Shown here piece by piece: positions 54,401-64,000 of a stretch of 64,000 nucleotides of DNA. The position numbers and the translations under genes were made by a program. Below the pieces are notes generated by a model that was not told the DNA's origin, searched no databases, and saw only the letters and a list, made by a program, of their open reading frames with translations. Source of the stretch: Perkinsus marinus ATCC 50983 (taxonomy: Eukaryota > Perkinsozoa > Perkinsida > Perkinsidae). Every line of letters starts with the position of its first letter. Positions within the stretch are counted from its first letter, which is position 1. The DNA is taken from NCBI RefSeq assembly GCF_000006405.1, contig NW_003214716.1:95566-159565 (forward strand). The letters are read 5' to 3'.

Positions 54401-57400
54401 GAGGGTTGATAGACATGGACTCAACGCGTGAGAAAGGCGGCTTAAATCCATATATTTCATGTTGGAATCGCTCGTCTCGAGCACAGCGGAGCGAAGCGTT
54501 CCACGATGTGCATCAGTTGAATCGAAGTGAAGTTTCACCCGTTTTCTATGAAATGGCGTAAAACTCCATGTGAAAAAAACGCATTGAAAAAAAAAACATT
54601 TTTTCGTGAAATTTGAAATATGTTTTTCACTAGTGGTTTTCATATCACGATTGAATTTCCATGTGATAGTAACTATTAATGCTACTACTTCACAAATCAC
54701 AACCTACTGGCAAAAATTATAAAATTAGTATATGTTTAAATTAACGTTATTAATGTTATAATTAATTAAATTATATTAAATGTAGGAAATTTTCATATCA
54801 CATATTAAACTCTCATAAAACCATGGAGTTTCACCCTAGTGATACGAAAAACATATTTCACGACTATAGCATATCACCGCGAATATCGCCTTCTTCACCG
54901 ACTTCTACGCCACTTCACGTAAAACGAATTGTGAAACTCCAATACAAACTCATCCTCCAAAAATCTCACTTATTTCTTCCTCCGGAATTTTTTCCACAAT
55001 TTTTTCTCCCAAAACGATGCAAATTGGTTTAACCTCTACCAACCACGTGTTCGCTTCTTCCGACCAATTTCCACTATATTTCACTCCGAATTCTCCATGT
55101 AGAATCTCCGCTTCACATCTGCGTTGAGGAAATGCAAGTGAGAGCAAGATTGCAAGATTTACAATGGTGTCACTCGCGGAAATTTAGCTCGCATTTTGGT
55201 GATATCATCATCATCCCGAAATCGTTTATTAGGATTTCCGTCCGGCTGAGAATATCTCCACTCGCGAGTAGATTCCCTAAAGTAGAGGAAATAGTAATTA
55301 TAAACAAATGCAGCGGAGTTACTTCACCACCCTAGTGATATGAAAAACACTAGTGAGAAATATATTTCACGACTACTGCATATCACCGCGAATAATATCG
55401 CAGAGTACTACGCCACTTCACGTAAAACGGGTTGTGAAACTCCAGTGTTTGAGAAATTCTTATTGGTTTATTACGTACTTGCCGCATCCTTGTTATGTAA
55501 CGAAACGATAGTAAAAGAGTACGAATAGATATCGTCCAGAGAGCAGATACAGTATCAGAAAAATGGCAAGAGTAACTCAATAGGGCATCCAGTGTTTTCA
55601 GAGTTACACATTGGAGTTTCACAACTACCCGTTTCACGTGAAGTGGTGAAAAATGCGGTATTCAACGCGGTGATATGCAGTAGTCGTGAAATATGTTTTT
55701 CACTAGTGTTTTTCATATCACTAGGGCCACCCGTGAAAACATATTTCACTCCGCGAAAAACGCATGTGAGCAGTGAATAACGCGTAAGACACGTGATGTG
55801 TGGTTTTTCATGTGATACGGGGTGATTTGCCAAGTGTTTTCAATTCGCCACTTCATATCGCGCTTTTCATATGGAGTATTACGACGCCACTTCACGTAGT
55901 AAAACGGGTAGTCGTGAAACTCCAATATATAAGGAACTCATATATTGGAGTTTTACTAACCACCCGATCATACTACGAATGAGCAGCTCTCGAATCGCCT
56001 ACATACTTCTACTCGAATTCGCATGCACTATATAACCACTAATATCAGCTCTACTATGGAAGAATATATGTTTACATCACCAACTATACAAATTCGGGTA
56101 GTAGAAATGTGGAGACACCAATGAGAATTTCCTCAAAATTTCCTACTAGAATTGCCTTTTTTTCTTACCGTCTTCTCATCGCATCAGGATTTGGAATTAG
56201 TTGAGTTATTCTTTCACGACGACTAGCCATAAACTCCTCGGGGGTCCTCCCATAAGGATGTATGCTTCTATCGGTGCATATAGACCGTAGATGATCGTAC
56301 GAGTTGCTCGAGGAATGGTATGAGCGCCTGATTAGAGCAAAACTGCCAAGTGAACTTCACTCGAAATCGACCTTTATCATTTGAGGTGGTGACGGGTGAC
56401 ACGATGAATCTTGCAAAAAAAAAAGAAAAAACAAAAAAAAACAATTACGAAACACTCATACAGTGGAGTTTCACAACTACCCGTTTTACGTGAAGTGGCG
56501 TAAAACTCCGTGAAAAACGCGATATTTGCGGTGAGATGCAGTAGTCGTGAAATATGTTTTTCACTAGTGTTTTTCATATCACTAGGGTCAAGAAACTCCA
56601 TTGCTATTCTGTATTACACTTCTACCCGAATTCATATGTAAACTCTTCTGAGGTCAGCAGCTGATGAGGAAAGCGATTACATATATTCCTACTACTCCAA
56701 CACTGATGGGAAGTAGTAGTAACAGTTTGTGATAATATTAAAATTCTGAGAGGAAATTCTTATTGGTTTCTGTATTACACTTCTACCCAAATTCATATAT
56801 AAACTCTTCTGAGCTCAGCAGCTGATGAGGAAAGCGATTACATATATTCCTACTACTCCAACACTGATGGGAAGTAGTAGTAACAGTTTGTGATAATATT
56901 AAAATTCTGAGAGGAAATTCTTATTGGTTTCTGTATTACACTTCTACCCAAATTCATATATAAACTCTTCTGAGCACAGCAGCTGATGAGGAAAGCGATT
57001 ACATATATTCCTACTACTCCAACACTGATGGGAAGTAGTAGTAACAGTTTGTGATAATATTAAAATTCTGAGAGGAAATTCTTATTGGTTTCTGTATTAC
57101 ACTTCTACCCAAATTCATATATAAACTCTTCTGAGCTCAGCAGCTGATGAGGAAAGCGATTACATATATTCCTACTACTCCAACACTGATGGGAAGTAGT
57201 AGTAACAGTTTGTGATAATATTAAAATTCTGAGAGGAAATTCTTATTGGTTTCTGTATTACACTTCTACCCAAATTCATATATAAACTCTTCTGAGCTCA
57301 GCAGCTGATGAGGAAAGCGATTACATATATTCCTACTACTCCAACACGCGTTAGTTCATACTCTCGATAAGAAGTCGCCTCATGCTCTTGCTCAAGCTGT

Positions 57401-59679
57401 GTGCGAGTTGGTGGTGTATTAACTCCCCCGAACGAATCAAAATCCGTAGCACTACTGCTAATTTCCGATCTGAAAAAAATAGTGTTGGTGTTGACAATAT
57501 GGAAATTCGCACCCGAATTCACACGTCAGCTGATGAGAAAAGCGAACATATATTCCTCCAGCATGGAAATTCGGAATTTCGAAATTAGTTCACTAAACAG
57601 TTAAGGAAAATATGCACATGGTCAACTACATGTGTTGGTGATAATATGAAATTTGGCGAAATTTTTCTACCCGAATTCATATTTAAACTCATATAGAAAA
57701 GCGAAGATATATTCCTCCAAAACTGCGCACAGGAATATTTCATTTTTCATCACATGAGTGAAAAAATAAATTATATTTTATGTGTAATGAGTATATTCAT
57801 TTTTGCATTACCGCGAGGATGACGCTGGAGTGAGTCGCACAGATCGGACGAATCTGGAAAAAAATAAAACGATCATAAAACAATAAAATTATCGAAAAAA
57901 TATAAAAAATGATGGAGTTTCTTGACCCTAGTGATATGAAAAACGTATTTCACGACTACTGCATATCGTCGCGAATATCGCGTTTTTCACCGAGTTTTAC
58001 GCCACCACTTCACGTAAAACGGGTAGTTGTGAAACTCCATATTTCATATTCATATTTGTTCTAGTATAATCGAGTTCCACTCGAAAAATGAAAAACACTA
58101 GTGAAAAACACATTTCACATTTCACATTTCACTTCGCGAAAAACGCATGTGAGCAGTGAATAACGCGTAAAACACGTGGTGTGGTTTTTCATGTGATACG
58201 GGGTGATTCGCCAAGTGTTTTCAATTCGCCACTTCATATCGCGTTTTTCACATGGAGTATTACGACGCCACTTCACGTAGTAAAACGGGTCGTCGTGAAA
58301 CTCCATTATATGCTACTCTCGGATCGAAAATGGCTTACCCGGAACTGCTCGTTGGTCGCGGCGTTAACGACACCCTAGAATCTGAAATTTTGTTGATGAT
58401 GATATTTAGTGACAAATTATGTAATTACCATTGATAAACCCGGGAGGAGGCGGGAACGACGGTCGAGGAGTTGCGCTTGGAGTGGTATGATGAACAGAGC
58501 CTGAAAAAACTCATTGAGTGGTACAGCAGTTTGGGAGGAAAATACGCACATGGTCAACTACATGTGTTGGTGATGATATGAAAATTGTTATTGGCTTATG
58601 TATTACACTTCTACCCGAATTTCTATATAAACTCTTCTGAGCTCAGCAGCTGATGAGGAAAGCGATTACATATATTCCTACTACTCCAACACTGATGGGA
58701 AGTAGTAGTAACAGTTTGTAATAATATTAAAATTCTGAGAGGAAATTCTTATTGGTTTCTGTATTACACTTCTACCCGAATTCATATATAAACTCTTCTG
58801 AGCTCAGCAGCTGATGAGGAAAGCGATTACATATATTCCTACTACTCCAACACTGATGGGAAGTAGTAGTAACAGTTTGTAATAATATTAAAATTCTGAG
58901 AGGAAATTCTTATTGGTTTCTGTATTACACTTCTACCCGAATTCATATATAAACTCTTCTGAGCTCAGCAGCTGATGAGGAAAGCGATTACATATATTCC
59001 TACTACTCCAACACTGATGGGAAGTAGTAGTAACAGTTTGTGATAATATTAAAATTCTGAGAGGAAATTCTTATTGGTTTCTGTATTACACTTCTACCCG
59101 AATTCATATATAAACTCTTCTGAGCTCAGCAGCTGATGAGGAAAGCGATTACATATATTCCTACTACTCCAACAACAACACTGCGCGCGACTTACTCATT
59201 AGAGAATCCTCGGTTTCCGATGCACATCTTCCTGCATACGGGTCTTCATCATCATCATCACTGCTATTGAAATCAACGGCTTCAATAGTTTCCACATGTT
59301 CGCGACTTCGCACATGTTGTGTTGCCTCCCATACGCTCGAAAAGGTTTCGAGACAAGCCGGACAGTAATAGGAATTCCCTTGAGGGTCTGAAGAAAAAAA
59401 TTATCAGAAATTCACAAGTAATTATTTTACGTATTTGCAAACCGTTTTGAATCAATACCGTTTCCGTACCTGATTTGAATCTTGTTGATCGATTAAGATA
59501 CGCTTGTCATTACTATTATCATTTTCGGCGATACTTCCGAGTGGATTTGTATAGATTCGATCGATATGAAGGTCAGCTCGTGAAGTTGAGACGTCCACAT
59601 CGGCGACTGTGGAGGGTAGCGAGCCGACTGAACTTGGCATGAGAGTGCTTCCACTCGGTAACGGGTTCGGTGCTGCCAT
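51416..59679 (-). CDS. Protein with two U1-type C2H2 zinc fingers, function unknown
   Basis: ATG at 59679 (MAAPNPLPSGSTLMPSSVG). The second exon (about 59387-59200) has finger 1, YYCPACLETFSSVWEATQHV..EH (C-x2-C-x12-H-x5-H), and an acidic DDDDEDP stretch. Small exons at 58440-58500 (PSFPPPPGFING), 58335-58375, 57810-57845, 57350-57475 (GGVNTPPTRTQLEQEHEAT), 56195-56370 (TPEEFMASRRERITQLIPN), 55174-55285 (WRYSQPDGNPNKRFRDDDD), 54965-55118 and 53695-53825 (LTQREKLRKRFGI) follow. Finger 2 is at 52830-52910 (CSCCDAHLKTPEAVHFHTGI). The last exon is acidic, ends NGEEFPDS and TGA, and contains a T-arm. Such fingers bind double-stranded RNA or RNPs in other proteins. Introns hold ten MITE-A copies and two 161-bp arrays. 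Confidence 0.7.
51560..51600 (-). repeat. tRNA T-arm sequence inside coding exon
   Basis: Plus strand CCGGTTCGATCCCCGG. On the minus strand it is read in frame as PPPGIEPG within the last zinc-finger-gene exon. Confidence 0.65.
51719..51750. other. Perfect hairpin
   Basis: AAGCTCTACAAAAAAG faces its complement TTTTTTGTAGAGCTT with no loop; a third AAGCTCTAC follows. Lies at the edge of the last exon or intron. Confidence 0.7.
51855..52142. mobile_element. MITE-B tandem (about 1.7 copies), ancestor-like form of the 161-bp unit
   Basis: Contains CATCAGTGTTGGAGTAGTAG between two partial copies, the same junction that repeats in the arrays at 56606 and 58590. The minus-strand donor GTGAGT at 52145 straddles its end. 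Confidence 0.7.
52982..53075. mobile_element. MITE-A copy with ATT duplication
   Basis: 94 bp, both ends intact, att on each side. Confidence 0.85.
53135..53397 (+). mobile_element. tRNA-related SINE, copy 3
   Basis: GTCTTCGTAACGCAGGGGCG head, CTTCGGTTCGATCCCCGGG T-arm, GGACATTTTTCCGTC, then GCACGCATGCACAACGCG and TGTTGTTGCGGTATATGCTC. Opposite in strand to its host zinc-finger gene. Confidence 0.75.
53439..53568. mobile_element. MITE-A copy with ACT duplication
   Basis: Both ends intact; act on each side. Confidence 0.85.
53858..53987. mobile_element. MITE-A copy with ATT duplication
   Basis: Both ends intact; att on each side. Confidence 0.85.
54350..54425 (-). repeat. SINE T-arm relic
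   Basis: Minus strand GCGTTCGATTCCCGGCG then GGCATTTCTCTTC; upstream tRNA part partly kept. Confidence 0.5.
54528..54660. mobile_element. MITE-A copy, diverged
   Basis: GTGAAGTTTCACCCG to TTGAATTTCC. Confidence 0.65.
54825..54940. mobile_element. MITE-A copy
   Basis: Both ends intact; flanks cat and aat. Confidence 0.75.
55119..55173 (-). other. 55-bp intron sharing sequence with panB-panE intron 19730
   Basis: GTGACA...AACGCAG; interior TTGCAATCTTGC, seven extra bases, then TGCATTTCCTCAACGC. Confidence 0.75.
55315..55443. mobile_element. MITE-A copy
   Basis: GGAGTTACTTCACC to GTGAAACTCC; flanks agc and agt. Confidence 0.75.
55613..55923. mobile_element. Compound MITE-A, 311 bp
   Basis: A short-subtype body is joined to a long-subtype body with a single outer pair of GGAG/CTCC ends. 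Flanks att and aat. Confidence 0.75.
56465..56599. mobile_element. MITE-A copy
   Basis: Both ends intact; flanks agt and att. The 161-bp array starts a few bases on. Confidence 0.8.
56606..57347. repeat. 161-bp satellite array 1, about 4.5 copies
   Basis: CACTGATGGGAAGTAG recurs at 56701, 56862, 57023 and 57184, always 161 bp apart, with almost no differences. Each unit is a rearranged MITE-B (CTGAGCTCAGCAGCTGATG, TATTCCTACTACTCCAACAC). Confidence 0.95.
57480..57725. mobile_element. Two MITE-B fragments
   Basis: TAGTGTTGGTGTTGACAAT to ATATTCCTCCAGCATG, then AAAATATGCACATGGTC to ATATTCCTCCAAAACTG. Confidence 0.55.
57914..58039. mobile_element. MITE-A copy
   Basis: Both ends intact; flanks gat and ata. 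Confidence 0.8.
58071..58304. mobile_element. MITE-A copy, long subtype
   Basis: Left end decayed (GAGTTCCACTCG), right GTGAAACTCC intact. Confidence 0.7.
58531..59182. repeat. 161-bp satellite array 2, about 3.6 copies, inside a MITE-B
   Basis: Starts with a MITE-B end (CAGTTTGGGAGGAAAATACG), then the 161-bp units with CACTGATGGG at 58690, 58851 and 59012, then the other MITE-B end CAACAACAACACTG. The element appears to have expanded internally. Confidence 0.9.
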
Positions 59680-60497
59680 GCTAGGCTGGTTCACATCAAC
59701 TACTAAGAGATACGCATAGTGTGTGTGTACACTTGATATGCAAATGTTCATACATGTTCATAGCTGCCATTGTTACATTGTATATGCTCGCGGGCAGCTC
59801 TGGGGCTTTTTGTGAAGGAGACTAGGTTGGGTTAAACTAACTTTATCAGTCGTAATACGCATAAGCGTCACGACTTATTTCAGTGAACAACAACAACAAC
59901 ATTGTATATGCGGTATAGTTTCAGATTGATTCTCATTAACCAGAATTACCGAGCGCACAGCTGACTCTAAGACTGGCCACCAAAGATGTTTAGAGGTCTA
60001 TCACCCCTACATCAACAGAATTATGGATATGCTGCGACAAGTGCGACTGCTAAACTGAGGTCTATCACGAGTACAATGACAAATTCTTCAATTGCTCTCT
60101 TCGTGTCTTCGTAGGCTCATTATTTTCATTTCCCTTTTTTTCCTTCTCTCTCTCTGCCAACTCGCACTGCTCATCGGGGAGAGTGGTAGAACATGGCATG
60201 TAATAACAAACTAAGATTACACTTTGCATCATCAACACGCTTGTGGAATTGTGTTCTCGTTCATCATGGCTGCCGATGCTGATCAGCACACCGTCGGTAG
60301 AAGTGCGCGTCGTCTCAGCCAATACGACTTTGCCGTGTTGAGATACCACAATAATAGCTAAGCGCAGCATAACCTCCAGTAGTTGCGGTATCGTAGATGA
60401 ATGACGATAATAATATCGTAGATGTGCGCTTTCTCTAGTAGTACATAGCCACATAGAGCATCATTACTTCGAAGTAGCTATAGTTCATTTGTCACTA
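59680..60497. other. Spacer upstream of the zinc-finger gene
   Basis: Contains one minus-strand ORF (60065-60454) and a (CAA) stretch at 59888. No MITEs. Confidence 0.5.
60065..60454 (-). CDS. Hypothetical protein, 129 residues
   Basis: Single open frame from ATG at 60454 (MWLCTTRESAHLRYYYRH). The first half is partly hydrophobic (LLEVMLRLAIIVVSQHGKVVL), the C-terminus charged (ELAEREKEKKGNENNEP). No family recognised. It may be chance, but 129 codons in this composition is long. Confidence 0.35.
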   Translation of the reverse strand: MWLCTTRESAHLRYYYRHSSTIPQLLEVMLRLAIIVVSQHGKVVLAETTRTSTDGVLISIGSHDEREHNSTSVLMMQSVILVCYYMPCSTTLPDEQCELAEREKEKKGNENNEPTKTRREQLKNLSLYS

Positions 60498-60519
60498 ACA
60501 GTAGCCATCTTGGCTCAAG
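60498..60519 (+). other. Spliced-leader relic
   Basis: ACAGTAGCCATCTTGGCTCAAG agrees with the dinoflagellate/perkinsid leader (DCCGTAGCCATYTTGGCTCAAG) at 21 of 22 positions. It is followed by TTTCCC, not by GT, so it is not an SL-RNA gene; it looks like a leader copied back into the genome from a processed mRNA. Confidence 0.75.
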
Positions 60520-60940
60520 TTTCCCTTCTTCTCCTCTGCCTCGCGTTACATCGCAACCCCACAGCCTTAACGTGCTTACTTAAGTAGTGAAATAGGAAGT
60601 CCTAGTTGCCTGAGGCGTTAATTAGGTTTAAGGCGCAATTTGCACCTATGAAACATGCGAGATAAACAGATGCGAGCGAGACGATAAATGAAACTGCAAG
60701 ATACACGAATGGTGTGTCGTCTCAGCTCACGGTTCTTGCACTCTTGAGTGCTCTTATGATATCTCAATTCGGTTGAGTTGGTTTCGTTGAGGGAGCTCTT
60801 TTTCTCTCCCTGCTAAAGCGCTGACATTCAATTCGTTCGTGTGCAACTCGATAGAAGCAACTGTTATATATATTAATTTTGAATTTTTATTACATATTTC
60901 AGTGATATTTATAATTTTTCAGGAAAATTATTTTCTATAT

Positions 60941-61151
60941 ATGGGCTCGTCACAGTCATCCTGCTTGTCCTTGCCCCGGAAACACTCTTCCTTCAACGAC
61001 GATTCGATTTCAACAAGATGTGGCAGTGGCAGCTTCGATGCGCTATCGACGAGTACTTCTCACTGTGATGATTTCCAAGCTCGTGTGAGAAGATCAGAAT
61101 TGTGCGAGAGAATCGCTGGACGTGTTGGTCGAACGAGTGGTCGAGATAATG
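60941..61151 (+). CDS. N-myristoylated-type protein, first coding exon
   Basis: An acceptor (TATAATTTTTCAG, ending about 60922) precedes the ATG at 60941. MGSSQSSCLSLPRK fits an N-myristoylation signal (Gly2, Ser6) with a nearby Cys8 for palmitoylation, so the product is probably membrane-anchored. The rest is Ser-rich with RVRRSELCERIAGRVGRTSG. The exon ends at a GTAGGG donor. The remainder lies beyond the triplicated intron and the N gap. The spliced-leader relic 420 bp upstream suggests this gene passed through an mRNA stage. Confidence 0.6.
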
Positions 61152-61400
61152 GTAGGGAAAAATTGGGAAAATTATATTTCCTAAAAATTTTCCGTGTTTA
61201 TATTTTTTTTTCTTCAATACTCTTTGTGACGAAAGAATGGTATTGAAAAATTGGGTAAAATATATTTCCCTAAAATTTTCCGTGTTTATAGTTTGTGTTC
61301 TTCAATGCACTTTGTGACGAAAGAATGGTAGTAAACAATTGAGAAAAATTTCTTCCCCGCATTTTTCATGTTTATGTTTTGTACATGTTTTGTTTTCAAT
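61148..61400. repeat. Tandem triplication in intron, about 88-bp unit
   Basis: AATGGTA starts at 61148, 61236 and 61325, each followed by the same AT-rich stretch. The first unit includes the splice donor. Confidence 0.8.
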
Positions 61401-61460
61401 ACATTCATGGGGAGCGCCCTTATAGAGATGATAAGTTTGAGTTTTTTCCCCTCAAAAATA

Positions 61461-61560
61461 NNNNNNNNNNNNNNNNNNNNNNNNNNNNNNNNNNNNNNNN
61501 NNNNNNNNNNNNNNNNNNNNNNNNNNNNNNNNNNNNNNNNNNNNNNNNNNNNNNNNNNNN
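61461..61560. other. Assembly gap (100 N)
   Basis: A run of exactly 100 N, so the true size is unknown. It follows the intronic tandem repeat. Confidence 1.
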
Positions 61561-62352
61561 TTATTTTTCATTTAATTGAAGTTTATGAATTCTCGGTTGT
61601 CATCTATGCTTCTACGAGCAGCGTGAATCTTGAAGGTCTTGCACAGCGAAAACGCTTTTAGTGACAGTATGTGATCTGTTAGTGCTGCGGCGTGTTCATA
61701 TTATAGTTTCCTTTGGAACTTAGATTTGAGACTTTCTTTTCGTCATCGATTTTGGAATTTTACTGAACTAAAAAAAGCAGAAATTGAATACGCATAGTCG
61801 CATATTTTCATCGTTTTCAGTTGAGGTTTTTTTGTGTGAAATTCCGTGTTGTCATTTATCTAATTTCATCTATCTATCTATGAGTTGCATGGATCAACCT
61901 TCACTGCGCCATGAAATTATCATTCAGGTTCCTATAAAACTACTAAGCATGGATCTAGGGTTAAGTGCTGGTAAAGAATATTGTTCTCTCCAATGTATGT
62001 CTCTATTGTGTCGATTTCGATAGAAGTTCACGAGAAGATGGTATGACCTGTAAATCGTCTGTTGTACGACAAGGTTTGTACCATATTTAGTGATCATTAT
62101 TACTAGGTTATCATTATCGATCATCTGGGCGCGCGCTGTTGTAGTCACTCAGATCTGATTCGTAGTAGTAGACGAATCTTAACTCATCTTTCTCCTCTTC
62201 AAATCTCGTAATCGTTGCTATCCTCTTGAGTATTGTTTGTTGCTGATTCGTGAAGAGAAATCGATTACTTTGGCGCGCGCTACTGTTGTTGGCCGCTGAG
62301 TCAGTGTGATTCTGTTTGTTTTTAGTAGTGTATTTGCCAATTTAGGAGAGGT

Positions 62353-62583
62353 ATGCTCCTTTTCACTGATATTTCAAAGTCGCCCGGAAGGATATGTGTT
62401 CCGTTGAGGAAACGTAAGGGAGAGCAAGATGAGCAAGATTATGGTTTTAGGTTTTCTCGTTCCAACTCACTTATGAGAGAATCTCTCCCCCCTGCTTACA
62501 GCAAACTAACCTATTTTGGATCTTCACAGGAAGTTCGTTCCTTGAATCAAGGACCTCGATTCTCCTTGAGACATTCGTATTAG
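62353..62583 (+). CDS. Hypothetical ORF, possible later exon of the 60941 gene
   Basis: MLLFTDISKSPGRICVPLRK.. to ..GPRFSLRHSY, 76 codons. An AG at 62350 could be an acceptor. It contains the sequence shared with the short introns at 19730 and 55119 (reverse orientation), bounded here by GTAAGG and TTTTAG (62414-62450), so part may be an intron. Confidence 0.35.
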   Translation: MLLFTDISKSPGRICVPLRKRKGEQDEQDYGFRFSRSNSLMRESLPPAYSKLTYFGSSQEVRSLNQGPRFSLRHSY

Positions 62584-64000
62584 CTGACGACATTCTGGTG
62601 ATGTACAGATCATCAGTGTGTCCTATCAAGTGGAGGGGATGAGAATGATGTAGCGACACCAAACGTCATCCACAACCCCAAACGTCTGGATAGGACAGAA
62701 AGATGAGACAGCTCCAAGAGGAAGGCTGTGGGTCGGTATATCGTGGAGAGATCGCACACGGCTACCGCGGTCATCCACACAGGCATGGTGCGGGCTAGGA
62801 CACTGGGAAAAGGATTAGTCCTGAGAAATGGGATATGTTTAAACAACGGACCGACTAACCGAACCTCTACAGCATTCCCAGGTAAGTTTAATATTTCGCC
62901 CGGATTCGTAATAATTTACCCACTTCTCTAAAAAAAATACCTTTTTTACCGACTGATTCTAATTCATTACCCAAAATTTTAATGAAAAAAAGCTGGTCTT
63001 TTCAAAATCATACCGACTTCAATTAACGACGTTAGTTTTGGCTACATAAGCGACCACGTCGAATTCTCCGCGCAAAATACTATGCGTCCTACGCGTGTAT
63101 GTACACATTTGCGAGTCGCAAATTGTTACTCGTACGGCACCAACATAAAACTGATGTGAATCTGTATAATAGAAACTGTATCATCGGAAAATACCGGGAA
63201 GGAGCGTCCGAGGCCAACGAGGTCACGCAAGACAGGGTAGTCAGCAGGAAAAAATATACATGTCCTGGGAGTCCCGAGTTGGGACTGATGGAGCTTGCCG
63301 ACTCCGACTCGGAGGGCGTACTTTTGGTCGTGCAGGCGAGGCTCTATGAAGATGGAAGACTTCGGTGACTGGCTCGTACAATTTCTAATACACATCTGTG
63401 ATGAGAGGCAGATCAACCCTGCGAAGCTCACATTGGCACTACCAATTCGGCAGGGGAGAATGCTCCCACGCACAGTCGAACCGAAATCAGACTACATCAT
63501 TATATAGAAACTCAACCTACTCTTTCTCCTGTGTATATACTGAAGGTCGAACCATACTCGTCTCACCTTGATGCGGTAGGACTCTGATGGAGCTATCTCA
63601 AGAGGGCACACAAGAAATGGATTGATTCTCATATCACGGGGGTGCTGGATGGTGCTGTCCCCAGTGGTACTACCAAACTCCGGATCTCATATCCACTCAT
63701 ACTGCCGAGTGTACAGTAGGTTACTACCCGTTCGGTACTGTCTCTGTGAGAAGGATATGCTACACGGTAAGGTCAGAGAATGACATTCTCACAACGTGAG
63801 GTTATTTCCTGAGATACACATTCTCGGAATGTGTATGTCAGGAAATGACCTCACGAGTGTGGGGCATTCTCGACACTGCAAGTTTCTCCCGGATTGCGGC
63901 TCGCGATGGGACGAATAGATCAATTACCGGCCCCTAGGGAGTAGCAAAAGCTAATGCCGTTAATAATAGTCGGGATGTTCTTAAAAAGACCACTTATTTC
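62584..64000. other. Right end of window, weak ORFs
   Basis: ORFs at 62728-62931, 63099-63368 and 63295-63507 (plus) and 63126-63473 (minus) overlap and none is convincing. No MITE copies. Confidence 0.4.
63776..63871. other. Long near-perfect hairpin
   Basis: Arms of about 45 bases (GAGAATG...ACACATTC and GAATGTGT...CATTCTC) flank a TCG loop, with few mismatches. Could be an RNA hairpin precursor or a foldback element. Confidence 0.75.

Noticed and set aside
56606-57347. CRISPR-like regular array
   Set aside because: The 161-bp units are contiguous with no unique spacers, in a eukaryotic intron; a satellite explains it.
60498-60519. SL-RNA gene
   Set aside because: No GT donor and no following short structured RNA; a relic fits better.
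62700-62800. Protein-kinase glycine loop (GCGSVYRGE in one frame)
   Set aside because: The frame stops soon after and no other kinase motif is seen.
1-64000. LTR elements, virus copies or transposase genes
   Set aside because: I saw no reverse transcriptase, integrase, capsid or transposase reading; the mobile DNA here is all non-coding.

Overview
The window is nuclear DNA from a protist, most likely a perkinsozoan alveolate close to Perkinsus. The reasons are: genes cut into many small exons by GT-AG introns, several of them only 43-64 bp long; a 22-nt near-exact copy of the dinoflagellate/perkinsid spliced leader at 60498-60519; and a ketopantoate hydroxymethyltransferase fused to ketopantoate reductase, a fusion I recall from coccidian apicomplexans. 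All exon calls come from reading the sequence by eye. Exon boundaries marked 'about' are approximate.

Layout. 1-423: 3' end of an unidentified plus-strand gene with two CxxC pairs. About 2.4-14.6 kb, minus strand: Raptor, the TORC1 scaffold. 15.3-22.2 kb, minus: fused panB-panE with an apparent mitochondrial leader. 23.1-23.6 kb, plus: small Cys-containing secreted-type ORF. 25.5-27.0 kb, plus: RNA polymerase II subunit RPB4 in five exons. 29.8-31.6 kb, plus: one-exon secreted protein with a Thr/Pro tract. 32.9-37.2 kb, minus: extended-SDR sugar-nucleotide epimerase with an N-terminal signal. 38.3-40.0 kb, minus: ENTH/VHS-like protein. 43.4-45.0 kb, minus: helical protein of unknown family. 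46.6-49.5 kb, plus: PLAC8-family membrane protein in eight exons. 51.4-59.7 kb, minus: protein with two U1-type C2H2 zinc fingers. 60.5-61.2 kb, plus: spliced-leader relic followed by the first exon of an N-myristoylated-type protein, running into a 100-N gap. The end of the window holds weak ORFs and a long hairpin.

The introns are crowded with non-autonomous mobile DNA. MITE-A (about 47 copies, ends GGAGTTTC/GAAACTCC, 3-bp duplications such as ATT, AAT, ACT) and MITE-B (hAT-like, ends CAGTG/CACTG, two exact 8-bp duplications) fill the introns of Raptor, panB-panE, the epimerase, PLAC8 and the zinc-finger gene. MITE-A is absent from 27-33.7 kb, 38.7-46.8 kb and beyond 58.4 kb. A tRNA-related SINE of about 245 bp is present three times. 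Its T-arm also occurs alone inside several very short introns, and two unrelated genes share another short intron sequence. Together these look like introners, elements that create introns, caught at different ages. Minisatellites of 161, 83, 60, 57 and 51 bp lie in introns and spacers; the 161-bp one is derived from MITE-B.
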